Assembly: GCF_022921075.1 (NCBI RefSeq)
Contig: NZ_CP095050.1
Coordinates: 2,790,001 to 2,854,000, forward strand
DNA: 64,000 nucleotides
Direction: 5' to 3'
Origin: Hymenobacter sp. 5317J-9
Lineage (GTDB): Bacteria > Bacteroidota > Bacteroidia > Cytophagales > Hymenobacteraceae
The notes under the pieces: generated by a model
Databases searched by the model: none
What the model was told of the DNA's origin: nothing
Seen by the model: only the letters and a program-made list of their open reading frames with translations
Shown: positions 52,003 through 60,719 of the stretch, in pieces
Position numbering within the stretch: position 1 is the stretch's first letter
Layout of the letters: each line of letters starts with the position of its first letter
Position numbers and translations under genes: made by a program

Positions 52003-52581
52003 TTACGCTTTTTCAGGCCAACGCTTGAATTGCCAATGCTGAAACCCCAACGCGGCGGCCCAGCCCAGCAACCCCCCAATAATAGCCCCGCCCAGTACAT
52101 CGGTAGGGTAATGGGCGCCAAGATACATACGGCTATACGATAGTAAAATAGCCCATAAAAATATGGCTATTTTTAAGCTGCGAAATCTTCCATTAGGCAG
52201 CGAAACCGCTATAAATACGGCCAGCGCCGTGGAGTTGGCGGCGTGCGACGAGAGAAAGCCAAACTGTCCGCCGCAGCCATCGGGCAGGTGCAGCTGCAGG
52301 AAAATGGCCGCATCGTGGCAGGGGCGGGGCCGCCCAAAATACGGCTTGAAGAGCCGGCTCGTGATGCTATCGGCCAGGGCCACGGCTGCCACCACCAGCG
52401 GCAGCAGCACCGCCGCCCGCCAGCGGAAATGGTAGATGAGCCAGCCAATGAGTACGGCATACACCGGAAACCACACCGTACGGTCGGAGGCCAGCACCAT
52501 CACCCGGTCCAACCACGGCGCGTGGGCGTGGTTGATGGCCAGCAGCCAAGTGCGGTCAAGGGTTTTGATGGCCTCAAGCAT
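52003..52581 (-). CDS. PAP2-family phosphatase
   Basis: 192 residues with about five TM segments. The three PAP2 motifs are KPYFGRPRP, the variant SSHAAN (usually PSGH) and SRMYLGAHYPTD, and the catalytic histidines are intact. It dephosphorylates membrane lipid phosphates such as undecaprenyl pyrophosphate or phosphatidic acid. Its start overlaps the end of hemF by 8 bp, so translation is probably coupled. Confidence 0.93.
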   Translation of the reverse strand: MLEAIKTLDRTWLLAINHAHAPWLDRVMVLASDRTVWFPVYAVLIGWLIYHFRWRAAVLLPLVVAAVALADSITSRLFKPYFGRPRPCHDAAIFLQLHLPDGCGGQFGFLSSHAANSTALAVFIAVSLPNGRFRSLKIAIFLWAILLSYSRMYLGAHYPTDVLGGAIIGGLLGWAAALGFQHWQFKRWPEKA

Positions 52582-53500
52582 CGGCCAGCCAGTCTACGCC
52601 CTTGCGGAGCCAGCCCAGGGTGGTGGCTTCGGGCGAGCCGGCGGCGGGTGGGGCGGGGTTATAAGCCCAGCCGGTGCGCGGGGGCAGGCTCATGAGGATG
52701 CTTTCGGTGCGGCCGCCGGTTTCGAGACCGAAGCGGGTGCCGCGGTCAAAGGCCAGGTTGAATTCGGCGTAGCGGGCGCGGCGCAGGGTTTGCCAGGCTT
52801 CTTCGCGCTCGCCGTAGGGCAGCGGGTGGTTTTCGGCCATCAGTTTGGCGTAGAAGGGACCGAACAGCTCGGCCACGTCGCGCATGAAGGCAAACAGCTC
52901 CTCGGCCGTGCCGTCGCGGCCCACGGTGAGGCGGTCGTAGAAAATGCCGCCCACGCCGCGCGTTTCCTGGCGGTGGGGCAGGAAAAAGTAGTCGTCGGCC
53001 CAGCGGGTGAACTTGGGGTAATAGGCCGGATTGTGGCGGTCGCACACCGCCCGCAGCCGCGCGTGGAAGCGGCGGGCCTGGGTCTCGTCCACGTAAATAG
53101 GCGTCAGGTCGATGCCGCCGCCAAACCAGGCCTCGCCGTTGCCGGCCTCGAAGTAGCGCACGTTCATGTGGATGATGGGCACCCGGGGGCTGCGCGGGTG
53201 CAGCACCACGCTCACGCCGGTGGCGTAAAAATGCTGGTCGGGCATGTGCAGCTGCCGGGCGGCGGCCTCGCTCATCTCGCCCCACACCGCCGAAAAACCC
53301 ACGCCGCCTTTTTCCAGCACGCGGCCGTGTTCCAGCACTTTGGAGCGGCCGCCGCCGCCGCCTTCGCGCTGCCAGGCATCTGTGAGGAAGTGGGCGGGGC
53401 CGGCGTCGGCCGTTTCGAGCTGCTGGCACAGGCGTAGCTGAAAATCAGCCAGCCAGGCTTCGATTTCGGGACGGATGGTGGGCGAGGAGGTCGGATTCAC
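52574..53500 (-). CDS. hemF: Oxygen-dependent coproporphyrinogen III oxidase
   Basis: 308 residues. It converts coproporphyrinogen III to protoporphyrinogen IX with O2 in haem synthesis. Signature blocks GGGGGRSKVLEHGRVLEKGGV, RVPIIHMNVRYFE, WFGGGIDLTPIYVDE, YYPKFTRWADDYFFLPHR and FNLAFDRGTRFGLETGGRTESILMSLPPR are all present. A -7 element (TATCTTTG) at 53593-53600 drives it. Divergent from the E1 gene. Confidence 0.97.
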   Translation of the reverse strand: MNPTSSPTIRPEIEAWLADFQLRLCQQLETADAGPAHFLTDAWQREGGGGGRSKVLEHGRVLEKGGVGFSAVWGEMSEAAARQLHMPDQHFYATGVSVVLHPRSPRVPIIHMNVRYFEAGNGEAWFGGGIDLTPIYVDETQARRFHARLRAVCDRHNPAYYPKFTRWADDYFFLPHRQETRGVGGIFYDRLTVGRDGTAEELFAFMRDVAELFGPFYAKLMAENHPLPYGEREEAWQTLRRARYAEFNLAFDRGTRFGLETGGRTESILMSLPPRTGWAYNPAPPAAGSPEATTLGWLRKGVDWLADA

Positions 53501-53592
53501 GAAAGAAACGGGAAGGTTGACCCGGGTGAGGCCATCAAATCAACTGCCAAAACAGACAGCGCGGGCCGAAAAAGCGGGTTCGGGGCCGGGCG

Positions 53593-53600
53593 CAAAGATA
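53593..53600 (-). promoter_or_regulatory. -7 promoter element for hemF
   Basis: Minus-strand TATCTTTG, an exact consensus match, 92 bp before the hemF ATG. Confidence 0.55.
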
Positions 53601-53617
53601 CGGACGGAGGCCGGGCG

Positions 53618-53625
53618 TACTTTTG
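53618..53625 (+). promoter_or_regulatory. -7 promoter element for the E1 dehydrogenase gene
   Basis: Plus-strand TACTTTTG, an exact consensus match, 24 bp before the ATG at 53650. It is back to back with the hemF element. Confidence 0.55.
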
Positions 53626-53649
53626 TGGCCTCACCCGCCTCCTGCCCTG

Positions 53650-55863
53650 ATGTCTGAATTCGCAGTTCCCACCGCTTCCGATACCACCGACCTTTCGAAT
53701 ACCCGCGTGGCAAGTGCCGCGGCTGCCGCGGCAGCGGCATTTTCGGCCAGCAGCGAAGCCCCGGCCCCGGCCGTGGACCGCTACTTACTGCGCCGCGCCT
53801 ACCGCCTGATGCACACCGCGGCCGCCATGGCCGACCTCTACGAAGAGCAAAAAGCCATTTCGGCCCGCTACGTGCACGCCACCGCCCGCGGCCACGAAGC
53901 CGTGCAGCTGGCCGCCGCCTTCCTGCTCACCGAAACCGACTTTGCCGCGCCCTATTACCGCGACGACGCCCTGCTGCTGGGCCTGGGCCTGCGTCCTTTC
54001 GAACTGATGCTGCAGCTCATGGCCAAAGCCGGCGACCCGTTCAGCGGTGGGCGCACGTACTACTCGCACCCCTCGCTGCGGCGGGCCGGCGTGCCGGTCA
54101 TTCCGCACCAGAGCTCGGCCACGGGCATGCAGGCCATTCCGGCCACGGGCGTGGCGCACGCCATCAAGTACTTCGAGTCGCTGACGGCGGAAGCGTTGAC
54201 GGGAGCCACCGAGGCAGTGAAGCAGAACCGCGAAAGCCTCGTGGCCAACCGCTCGTTGAGCTTGTGCTCGATTGGTGACGGGGCCATGACCGAGGGCGAG
54301 GTGTCGGAGGCGCTGCAAATGGCTATTCTGCACCAATTGCCCATTATTTATCTGGTGCAGGATAATGACTGGGGCATTTCGGCCACCGGCCGCGAGATGC
54401 GCGCCATGAATGCCTACGAGTTTGCGGCAGGCTTCCCCGGCCTGCGCCGCATGCAGGTGGACGGCGCCGATTTTGGCTCGTCCTACGCCGGTCTCACCGA
54501 GGCGTTTGCCCACGTGCGGGCCCGGCGCGGGCCAGTGCTGGTGCACGCCAAATGCCCGCTGCTGGGCCACCACACCAGCGGCGTGCGGCGCGAATGGTAC
54601 CGCCACGACCTGGCCAATCATCAAACCCAGGACCCGCTGCCGCGCCTGCACCAGCAGCTACTGGCGGGCGGCTTTGCCGAGGCGGAGCTGGAAGAGCTGC
54701 GCGACGAAGCCCGCGCCACCGTGCAGGCCGACTGGGCCGAAGCGCTGGCGGCGCCCAACCCGGACCCGGCCACCTTTGCCGACCACGAGTTTGCGCCGCC
54801 CGCCGTGACGGCCGAGGCCGGCGAGCGCAGCCCCGCGGGCGCCGAGAAAGCCCTGATGGTGGATGCCGCCCTGCACGCCGTCGACGACATTTTGCGGGAG
54901 TTTCCGGAGGCCTTGTTCTACGGGCAGGACGTGGGCGGCGAGCTGGGCGGCGTGTTTCGCGAGGCTGCGCTGCTGGCCAAGAAATACGGCGACGGCCGCG
55001 TGTTCAACACGCCCATTCAGGAGGCTTACATTGTGGGCAGCACGGCCGGCATGGCCGCCGTGGGCGCCCGGCCCATTGTGGAAATTCAGTTTGCCGACTA
55101 CATCTGGCCCTCGCTGAACCAGCTGGTGGAAGAGCTGTCGAAATCCTGCTACCTCACCATGGGCAAGTTTCCGATTCCGGCGCTCATCCGTGTCCCCATT
55201 GGCGCTTATGGTGGGGGCGGGCCCTACCATTCGGGTTCCATCGAGAGCACGCTGCTCACCATTCGGGGCATCAAAGTGGTGTATCCGAGCAACGCGGCCG
55301 ACATGAAGGGCCTGATGCGCGCCAGCTACCTCGACCCCAACCCCGTGGTGATGCTGGAGCATAAAGGCCTGTACTGGAGCAAAGTATCGGGCACCGAAGA
55401 AGCTAAAACTGTGGAGCCCGCCGCCGGCTACGTCATTCCGTTGGGCCTGGCCGCCATCGCGCAGGCTGCTGACGCCGAGAAGCTGCGCCGCGGCGAAACC
55501 GCCCTGGTCGTGACCTATGGCATGGGCGTGCACTGGGCCAAAACCGCCAGTCGCGAGTATCCCGGCCAAATCGAAATCCTGGACCTACGCACCCTCAATC
55601 CGCTTGACTTCGACGCCGTGACGGCCGCCACCCGCCGCCACGGCAAGGTGCTGGTGCTGACCGAAGAGCCCTTGCTCAACAGCTTTGCCGAAAGCCTGGC
55701 CGGGCGCATTCAGCGCCACTGCTTCGAAGCCCTGGACGCGCCCGTGTTCACCCTCGGCGCAGCCAACCTGCCCGCCATCGCACTCAACGTGGAACTGGAA
55801 CGCCAGATGCTGCCCAGCGCCGAGAAAGTTGCCACGGCCATTGCCGAGCTGCTGGCCTACTAG
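53650..55863 (+). CDS. Fused alpha/beta 2-oxoacid dehydrogenase E1 (branched-chain type)
   Basis: 737 residues from the ATG at 53650. It decarboxylates a 2-oxoacid and acylates the lipoyl arm of E2. The first ~390 residues are the alpha subunit with the thiamine-diphosphate motif GDGAMTEGEVSEALQMAI near residue 209, ending LVQDNDWGIS. The last ~340 are the beta subunit (FYGQDVGGELGGVFR, RVFNTPIQEAYIVGSTAGMA, GAYGGGGPYHSGSIES, EEPLLNSFAESLAGRI). The N-terminal 40 residues are Ala-rich and low-complexity. This fused form is usual in Bacteroidota. No E2 or E3 gene is adjacent. Confidence 0.95.
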   Translation: MSEFAVPTASDTTDLSNTRVASAAAAAAAAFSASSEAPAPAVDRYLLRRAYRLMHTAAAMADLYEEQKAISARYVHATARGHEAVQLAAAFLLTETDFAAPYYRDDALLLGLGLRPFELMLQLMAKAGDPFSGGRTYYSHPSLRRAGVPVIPHQSSATGMQAIPATGVAHAIKYFESLTAEALTGATEAVKQNRESLVANRSLSLCSIGDGAMTEGEVSEALQMAILHQLPIIYLVQDNDWGISATGREMRAMNAYEFAAGFPGLRRMQVDGADFGSSYAGLTEAFAHVRARRGPVLVHAKCPLLGHHTSGVRREWYRHDLANHQTQDPLPRLHQQLLAGGFAEAELEELRDEARATVQADWAEALAAPNPDPATFADHEFAPPAVTAEAGERSPAGAEKALMVDAALHAVDDILREFPEALFYGQDVGGELGGVFREAALLAKKYGDGRVFNTPIQEAYIVGSTAGMAAVGARPIVEIQFADYIWPSLNQLVEELSKSCYLTMGKFPIPALIRVPIGAYGGGGPYHSGSIESTLLTIRGIKVVYPSNAADMKGLMRASYLDPNPVVMLEHKGLYWSKVSGTEEAKTVEPAAGYVIPLGLAAIAQAADAEKLRRGETALVVTYGMGVHWAKTASREYPGQIEILDLRTLNPLDFDAVTAATRRHGKVLVLTEEPLLNSFAESLAGRIQRHCFEALDAPVFTLGAANLPAIALNVELERQMLPSAEKVATAIAELLAY

Positions 55864-55887
55864 TCAATGAATCTTCCCGAAGCAACA

Positions 55888-55921
55888 AAGCCCCGGTACT
55901 GCACAGTGCCGGGGCTTTTCC
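55888..55921 (+). terminator. Rho-independent terminator
   Basis: AAAGCCCCGGTACTG and its inverse CAGTGCCGGGGCTTTTC, 24 bp after the E1 stop. Confidence 0.9.
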
Positions 55922-55999
55922 TTATTAAGTTGGAACCGGGGCACAAACCTGATTGAGCCTGCTTCGTCGTGCTAACCGCCGGGTATTTGGCCACCGGGC

Positions 56000-58639
56000 T
56001 TAGAATGGATAACCAATGCCCAGGTTGAAGGCAATGGGGTTGGCGCTTTTGTTGAAATTGCGCAGCGCCCAGGTTTGCCCCGCGGGAGCGGTGGGGTCGT
56101 AAATCTTGGTGGCCAGGTCGAGACGTAGGATGAGGAAAGTGAAATCGAAGCGGATGCCGATGCCGGTATCCAGGGCTAGCTGGCGGTAGAATTTATTGAG
56201 CTGGAACTGGGCATTTTCTCGGATGTACTCGTCGGAATTTTCCTTGCGCTGCTCCTGCAGGCCCCACACGTTGCCAAAGTCCGTGAATACGGCCCCTTTC
56301 ACGAAGCCATAGATGGGAAAGCGGTACTCGGCGCTGCCTTCGAGCAGCAGCTCGCCGGGCTGCTCGGTGAGGTAGTCGCGAGTGCCGTTAGAGAGGCGGG
56401 GCGTATAGCCGCCCGGGCCCAGGCGGCGCGGCTGCCAGGCCCGCAGGCTGGTGGAGCCGCCCGCAAAAAACGATTTGTCGTAGGGCACCACGTATTCGCC
56501 ATCGGTTTTACTGAGGGCATGCACCGCCCCGCCGTTGAGGCGCCACACAAAATAGGTTTGGGGCGACAGGCGGTAATAGCGACGGTAATCGATGCTGATG
56601 CGGGCAAAATCGTACACGTTCAGCTCGGTTGCGGCAAACAGCTGCTTGCGGTAGAGCCCGCGGGTAAGGCCACCCAATTCGGCAAAAAGTCGCAGGTAGT
56701 AGGAGTCGCGCGTCTGGTTAAAATCGTTGGAGTTGTACAGCGAGGTGAAGCTGAAGCTGGGCTCAATCTGCTTGTTAAACGACCGGTACAACGACGAGCC
56801 TTCCGTCACCTTGAGGCGCTGCAAGCGCACGTTGAAGGAGTCGCTCACAAACGGCGTGTTCACCAGCGTCATTATCACCGGCGAAAACACGTACTGGTGA
56901 AACGCCGACCGCTGCCAGATGTAGTCCAGCGCAAACTCGAAGTTGGAACGCGTGTATTCGGGCCGGTCCACGTAGGTTTCCGACAGCGTGAAGCGCGTTT
57001 TGGGGTTGTATTCGGTCAGGAAGTGGTTGGTGCGGAAGGGCACCAGAAACTGCGGCAAAATGAGCGAGGCCGTGGCGCCCAGCTGCCGCGTAAACACCGA
57101 CTGCGGCGCCGTGCCGCTGCCTTCGGCAATACGCACCAGCTGGCCTTCCAGGCCCGCGCGCACGCCAAATTCCAGCACCTCGGCCCCGCCAAACGGATTG
57201 CGGGTTTTCAGGCGCACATTCAGGAAGGGACCCGTTTTATTGGCCACGAAAGTGGCCCCAAACTCGTCGTTGATGGCGTATTTGGGCGCCGGCGAGGCAT
57301 TTATCACCGCCACCAGTTCGCCGGTGCTGGGGTGCAGGCCGGCGCTGTCGGCGGCGGGCGGGTCGGCCACTTTGCGGTAGTTCACCGTGCTGAAGCGGAA
57401 CATGTCCAGGTTGGAGAGCAGGCGCTGGGTTTGCTGGGTGCGCAGCAGGCTGTAGTTCTGGCCGGGCCGCACCAGCACCTTGCGGGCCAGCAGGCTGGTG
57501 CTGAACTGCTGTTCGTAGGCCGCAAAGCGGATGGAGTCGGTCACGGTGGTGTCGGTGCGCAGGCCCAGGCTGGGGCGCACGCGCAGGGCACCCACGGTGC
57601 CGGCCCGGCGCAGGGTGTCGCCGGTGGCGTTGCGCAGGGTGCGGCCCACGCCGGCATCGGTCACGAAGCGCACCTGCCGCACCCGGTACACGCGGTGGCC
57701 CTGGCCGGGGCCGGGATTGGCAATGAGCGTGCGCAGGCGCACCGTGAACTTCTCGTAGCTCGTGTCGGCTTCTAGGGTGATGTATTGCTGGCGGAAATCA
57801 AAGTAGCCGGCATTTTTGAGCAGGGTTTCGAGCCGGGTGCGCTCCAGGCCAATCTGCTCCTCGTTGAACCGCTCGTTTTCGTGCAGCAGCGTGGCGCCCT
57901 GGCCCTGGCGCACCACGGCCGCCACGCCCGAATCGGGAATGCTGGGCGGCTGCAGGCGGTAGAGGAACGGCTGGTTTTCGGTGATGTTGTACGTCACCGT
58001 GACCCGCCGGTAACGCTTGCGGGCGTCCAGCGAGTCAGAATTGCCCTTGTGAAACACGCCCAACGCGCGCAGCAGTATGCCGCGCTGGTAGCGGGCCGTG
58101 TCGGTGGCCGTGACTTTGGCCCGGAAAAAGCCCTGCGAGTGCAGAAACGTGGTCATCTGCTCCACGCTGCGGCGGGTCAGGGCCGTGTCGTACACCACGG
58201 GCGCCTCGCCCAGGCGCATGATGGCGTTGCCCTTGTCGAGCGCCAATTGCTTGCGGTTCACCTTGCGTTCGCGGCGGGCCAGCAGCTTGCCCAGCTCGGC
58301 CGAGTCGGTGCCGGCGGCTTTCATGCGGGCCGCGTAAGTGGTCTGAATCTCGTGCAGCTTGTTTTTAATGCGTACCGAGTCGTAGAAGTTGTAGCCCAGC
58401 TGGTAGATGGCCAGCTTGGGCGGAAACCGGGTGTTGGGTTTTTGCTGGGCCAGGGACTTCAGCCGTTCTTTGTCGGCCTGCTCCACGCCTTTCACCTCCA
58501 CGCGGCTCAGCAGGCGCTGGCCCGGCCGCAACAACTTAAATGGCGAACAGGCCACCAGTAGGGCCAGCAGCAACGGCCCCAGTCTGCGCCCGGCCCGTAG
58601 CTTTGAAGAATAGGTCGACAACAATGGTTTCAAAAGCAC
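56000..58639 (-). CDS. BamA/TamA-family outer-membrane protein with lipobox
   Basis: 879 residues from a GTG at 58639. The N-terminal LGPLLLALLVAC ends in a lipobox cysteine. POTRA-like repeats follow (residues ~50-400, with YNITENQPFLYRLQPPSIP and RTRLETLLKNAGYFDF), then a C-terminal Omp85 barrel (~400-879) with FFAGGSTSLRAWQPRRLGPGGY, the VRGW-like motif of the L6 loop, and a terminal aromatic residue (GIGYPF). Omp85 proteins insert or translocate outer-membrane proteins. Start region overlaps the divergent methyltransferase gene by 16 bp; TTG starts slightly downstream are alternatives. Confidence 0.88.
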   Translation of the reverse strand: MLLKPLLSTYSSKLRAGRRLGPLLLALLVACSPFKLLRPGQRLLSRVEVKGVEQADKERLKSLAQQKPNTRFPPKLAIYQLGYNFYDSVRIKNKLHEIQTTYAARMKAAGTDSAELGKLLARRERKVNRKQLALDKGNAIMRLGEAPVVYDTALTRRSVEQMTTFLHSQGFFRAKVTATDTARYQRGILLRALGVFHKGNSDSLDARKRYRRVTVTYNITENQPFLYRLQPPSIPDSGVAAVVRQGQGATLLHENERFNEEQIGLERTRLETLLKNAGYFDFRQQYITLEADTSYEKFTVRLRTLIANPGPGQGHRVYRVRQVRFVTDAGVGRTLRNATGDTLRRAGTVGALRVRPSLGLRTDTTVTDSIRFAAYEQQFSTSLLARKVLVRPGQNYSLLRTQQTQRLLSNLDMFRFSTVNYRKVADPPAADSAGLHPSTGELVAVINASPAPKYAINDEFGATFVANKTGPFLNVRLKTRNPFGGAEVLEFGVRAGLEGQLVRIAEGSGTAPQSVFTRQLGATASLILPQFLVPFRTNHFLTEYNPKTRFTLSETYVDRPEYTRSNFEFALDYIWQRSAFHQYVFSPVIMTLVNTPFVSDSFNVRLQRLKVTEGSSLYRSFNKQIEPSFSFTSLYNSNDFNQTRDSYYLRLFAELGGLTRGLYRKQLFAATELNVYDFARISIDYRRYYRLSPQTYFVWRLNGGAVHALSKTDGEYVVPYDKSFFAGGSTSLRAWQPRRLGPGGYTPRLSNGTRDYLTEQPGELLLEGSAEYRFPIYGFVKGAVFTDFGNVWGLQEQRKENSDEYIRENAQFQLNKFYRQLALDTGIGIRFDFTFLILRLDLATKIYDPTAPAGQTWALRNFNKSANPIAFNLGIGYPF
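58598..58605 (+). promoter_or_regulatory. -7 promoter element for the TrmH-type methyltransferase
   Basis: Plus-strand TAGCTTTG lies inside the 5' end of the divergent BamA-like frame, 18 bp before the ATG at 58624. Confidence 0.45.
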
Positions 58640-59379
58640 TAGGCAAATACGTGCAGTCGCTGCACCAAAAAAAGTACCGGCAACGCCACGGCGCGTTTCT
58701 GGTGGAAGGAGGCAAAAGCGTGTTGGAGCTGCTAAGTTCCGACCTGGAAACTGAACACTTGCTGGCCACCGCCGAATTTGCCTCCCAAAACCGTGCCCTG
58801 CTGCCGGCCCGGCTGCTCACCGTGGTGAGCGAAAACGAGCTTACCCAGCTCGGTACGCTGGCCAACAACACCACCGCCCTGGCCGTGGCCCGCCTGCCGG
58901 CGGAGGCACCGCTGCCTCCAACGCTGCCCGCGGACGCTTTGTTGCTGGCCCTCGACGAAGTGCGCGACCCCGGCAACCTCGGCACCTTGCTGCGCCTGGC
59001 CGACTGGTACGGCCTGCCGGGCGTGGTGCTCAGCCCCGGCTGCGCCGACGCCTACGCCCCCAAAACCGTGGCCGCCACCATGGGCGCCTTTGCCCGCGTG
59101 CCCGTGTGGGAGCGCGACCTGGCCGCCTGGCTGCCCACGCTGCCGCCCGAAGTCGGCATCTTCGGCGCCGACCTGGCCGGCGACAACGTGCACCGCCTCG
59201 CCCTACAGCCCGCCGGCGTACTCGTGATGGGCTCCGAGTCGCACGGCCTTACGCCAAGCGTGGCGGCGGCCCTCACGCGCCGCCTGCACATCCCACGCGG
59301 CGCCGGCGGGCAGGCCGAAAGCCTCAACGTGGCCATTTCGGCTGCCATTCTGCTCGATAATTTTTTTCGGGGCGAATAG
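58624..59379 (+). CDS. TrmH/SpoU-family RNA 2'-O-methyltransferase
   Basis: 251 residues from the ATG at 58624. The N-terminal substrate-binding domain opens SLHQKKYRQRHGAFLVEGGKSV. The SPOUT catalytic domain has LLALDEVRDPGNLGTLLRLADWYG, VLVMGSESHGLTPSV and IPRGAGGQAESLNVAISAAILL, the three SpoU motifs that form the trefoil knot. It methylates rRNA or tRNA ribose 2'-OH with SAM; the target base is unknown. Confidence 0.95.
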   Translation: MVSKALGKYVQSLHQKKYRQRHGAFLVEGGKSVLELLSSDLETEHLLATAEFASQNRALLPARLLTVVSENELTQLGTLANNTTALAVARLPAEAPLPPTLPADALLLALDEVRDPGNLGTLLRLADWYGLPGVVLSPGCADAYAPKTVAATMGAFARVPVWERDLAAWLPTLPPEVGIFGADLAGDNVHRLALQPAGVLVMGSESHGLTPSVAAALTRRLHIPRGAGGQAESLNVAISAAILLDNFFRGE

Positions 59380-59390
59380 GGTTTAACGCT

Positions 59391-59479
59391 GGTCATCCAG
59401 AGCGCAGCGAAGAAATTTATCCGGTCAAAGTTGCTCATGGACAAATTTGAAGGGGACCTTCGCCGCATTCAGAATGACC
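59391..59479. repeat. Degenerate inverted repeat of the 5378-5481 family
   Basis: Left end GGTCATCCAGAGCGCAGCGAA and the inverse of the right end (GGTCATTCTGAATGCGGCGAA) align block by block, with AAATTT inner ends. It follows the methyltransferase stop by 11 bp. It is a diverged member of the same palindrome family. Confidence 0.65.
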
Positions 59480-59481
59480 GT

Positions 59482-59517
59482 AAAAAAGCGCCTCCGATAA
59501 TTAATCAGAGGCGCTTT
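59482..59517. terminator. Terminator between convergent genes
   Basis: AAAAAAGCGCCTC and its inverse GAGGCGCTTT around a loop, between the methyltransferase gene and the convergent beta-barrel gene. Confidence 0.75.
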
Positions 59518-59540
59518 CAAAGAATCAGCCAAGGCGTTGA

Positions 59541-60695
59541 CTAGAAGCCCAGCACGTTCAGGCCCACGGTGAGCAGATGCGTTTTGGGCCCCTGGCCTTC
59601 CTTAAACAGCTCGTTCATGTTGTACTTGGCGAAGAGCTGCAGGGCGTGGAAGCCGATTTCGCCCTGCAAGCCGTACGTCCAGGGAGTGAGGTTGAGGGTG
59701 CCGCTGATTTTGTCCTCGCTGTTGTAGTCGGTGCCGGCCAAGCGGTATTCGGTTTTGATGTTGCTGGTGAGGCGGGTGCCGCCGAAACCGCCAATGCCGG
59801 CCGAAAGCGTGGTTCTGTCTTCTTTGTTCTTCAGCTTCAGCCGCAGCATCACGGGCAGGTTCAGGGTGCCCACGTAAAGGGTGGCCTGTTGAATCTGCTT
59901 GGCATCGGGCGCCGTTTCCACGAAGGTGCGGTTGCCGTTCTGCACCCACTGGTCGTTGCCCGTCAGCCGGATGTAGTTCCCACTGAACTCGGGCCCGATG
60001 GTAAAGGCCAGCTTCGATTTCTTAGTGTAGTGCAGCGGCTGCACGTAAAAGAGGCCAAAGTTGATGTAAGTAGAGCGCCAGTTGTTGTAGGAAGGCACTT
60101 GCAGGCTGGCCGTCGAAGATGAGTTAACCAAAGTGGTCAGGCCGATGTCGAAGCCCAACTCCACGCTGGCGCTGCGGCGGCGCTTTTCCCGCTTCAGCGA
60201 ATCTTCCCGGGCGTTGGCCGTCGCATTACCGTCGGTACCGATGCTGAAGGAATTATGGCCGTCGCCGTCCTTGGTGGTAACGATGCCGAACTTCTTGTTC
60301 AGGAAAACCTGAGTTTTGGTGGGGCCTTTCTCGCCGTCGGTGCCGGGTTTGTGCGCCGTGATGCGGATTTCTTCGGGCAGGTTCTGGCCGGGCTGGTCCT
60401 TATCGGGGTAGAAGCGCATCGTCACCTGGTTGGTGGTGCCGGCCTTGGCCGCCGCCTCAGCCTGGGTGATGTACGTGGCCAGGCGGGTCGTGAGCGAGTC
60501 GAGGTGGTAGTTTTTGAGCTGGCGCAGCTGGGCCGCGTCGCGCACCGTCAGGGTGAGAGTGGCCCGGTTGGGCAGGCGCATCACAATGGTGTCCTGCACC
60601 GTGGCGGGGGCCACCAGGCGGGCGGCACGGGCCTCGTTCAGGCCCGCCGCGAGGGCAGAAAGCAGCAGAAAAGAGGGGAGAAAAGCGCGTTGCAT
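59541..60695 (-). CDS. Exported beta-barrel-type protein downstream of the sigma/anti-sigma pair
   Basis: 384 residues. A signal peptide ends EARA. The middle is polar (DGEKGPTKTQVFLNKKFGIV). The second half reads as alternating beta strands (SVELGFDIGLTTLVN, STYINFGLFYVQPLHYTKKSKLAFTIGPEFSGNYIRL, GFHALQLFAKYNMNELF, LLTVGLNVLGF). That is typical of PorT-like outer-membrane barrels. It lies 24 bp after the anti-sigma-like gene, in one operon with the sigma factor. Confidence 0.75.
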   Translation of the reverse strand: MQRAFLPSFLLLSALAAGLNEARAARLVAPATVQDTIVMRLPNRATLTLTVRDAAQLRQLKNYHLDSLTTRLATYITQAEAAAKAGTTNQVTMRFYPDKDQPGQNLPEEIRITAHKPGTDGEKGPTKTQVFLNKKFGIVTTKDGDGHNSFSIGTDGNATANAREDSLKREKRRRSASVELGFDIGLTTLVNSSSTASLQVPSYNNWRSTYINFGLFYVQPLHYTKKSKLAFTIGPEFSGNYIRLTGNDQWVQNGNRTFVETAPDAKQIQQATLYVGTLNLPVMLRLKLKNKEDRTTLSAGIGGFGGTRLTSNIKTEYRLAGTDYNSEDKISGTLNLTPWTYGLQGEIGFHALQLFAKYNMNELFKEGQGPKTHLLTVGLNVLGF

Positions 60696-60719
60696 GATTT
60701 CCGAAAGAGAAGAGGTGGA

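Noticed and set aside
56519..57775. 418-residue plus-strand frame opposite the BamA-like gene
   Set aside because: Shadow of a clear Omp85 protein; no start signal and no domain.
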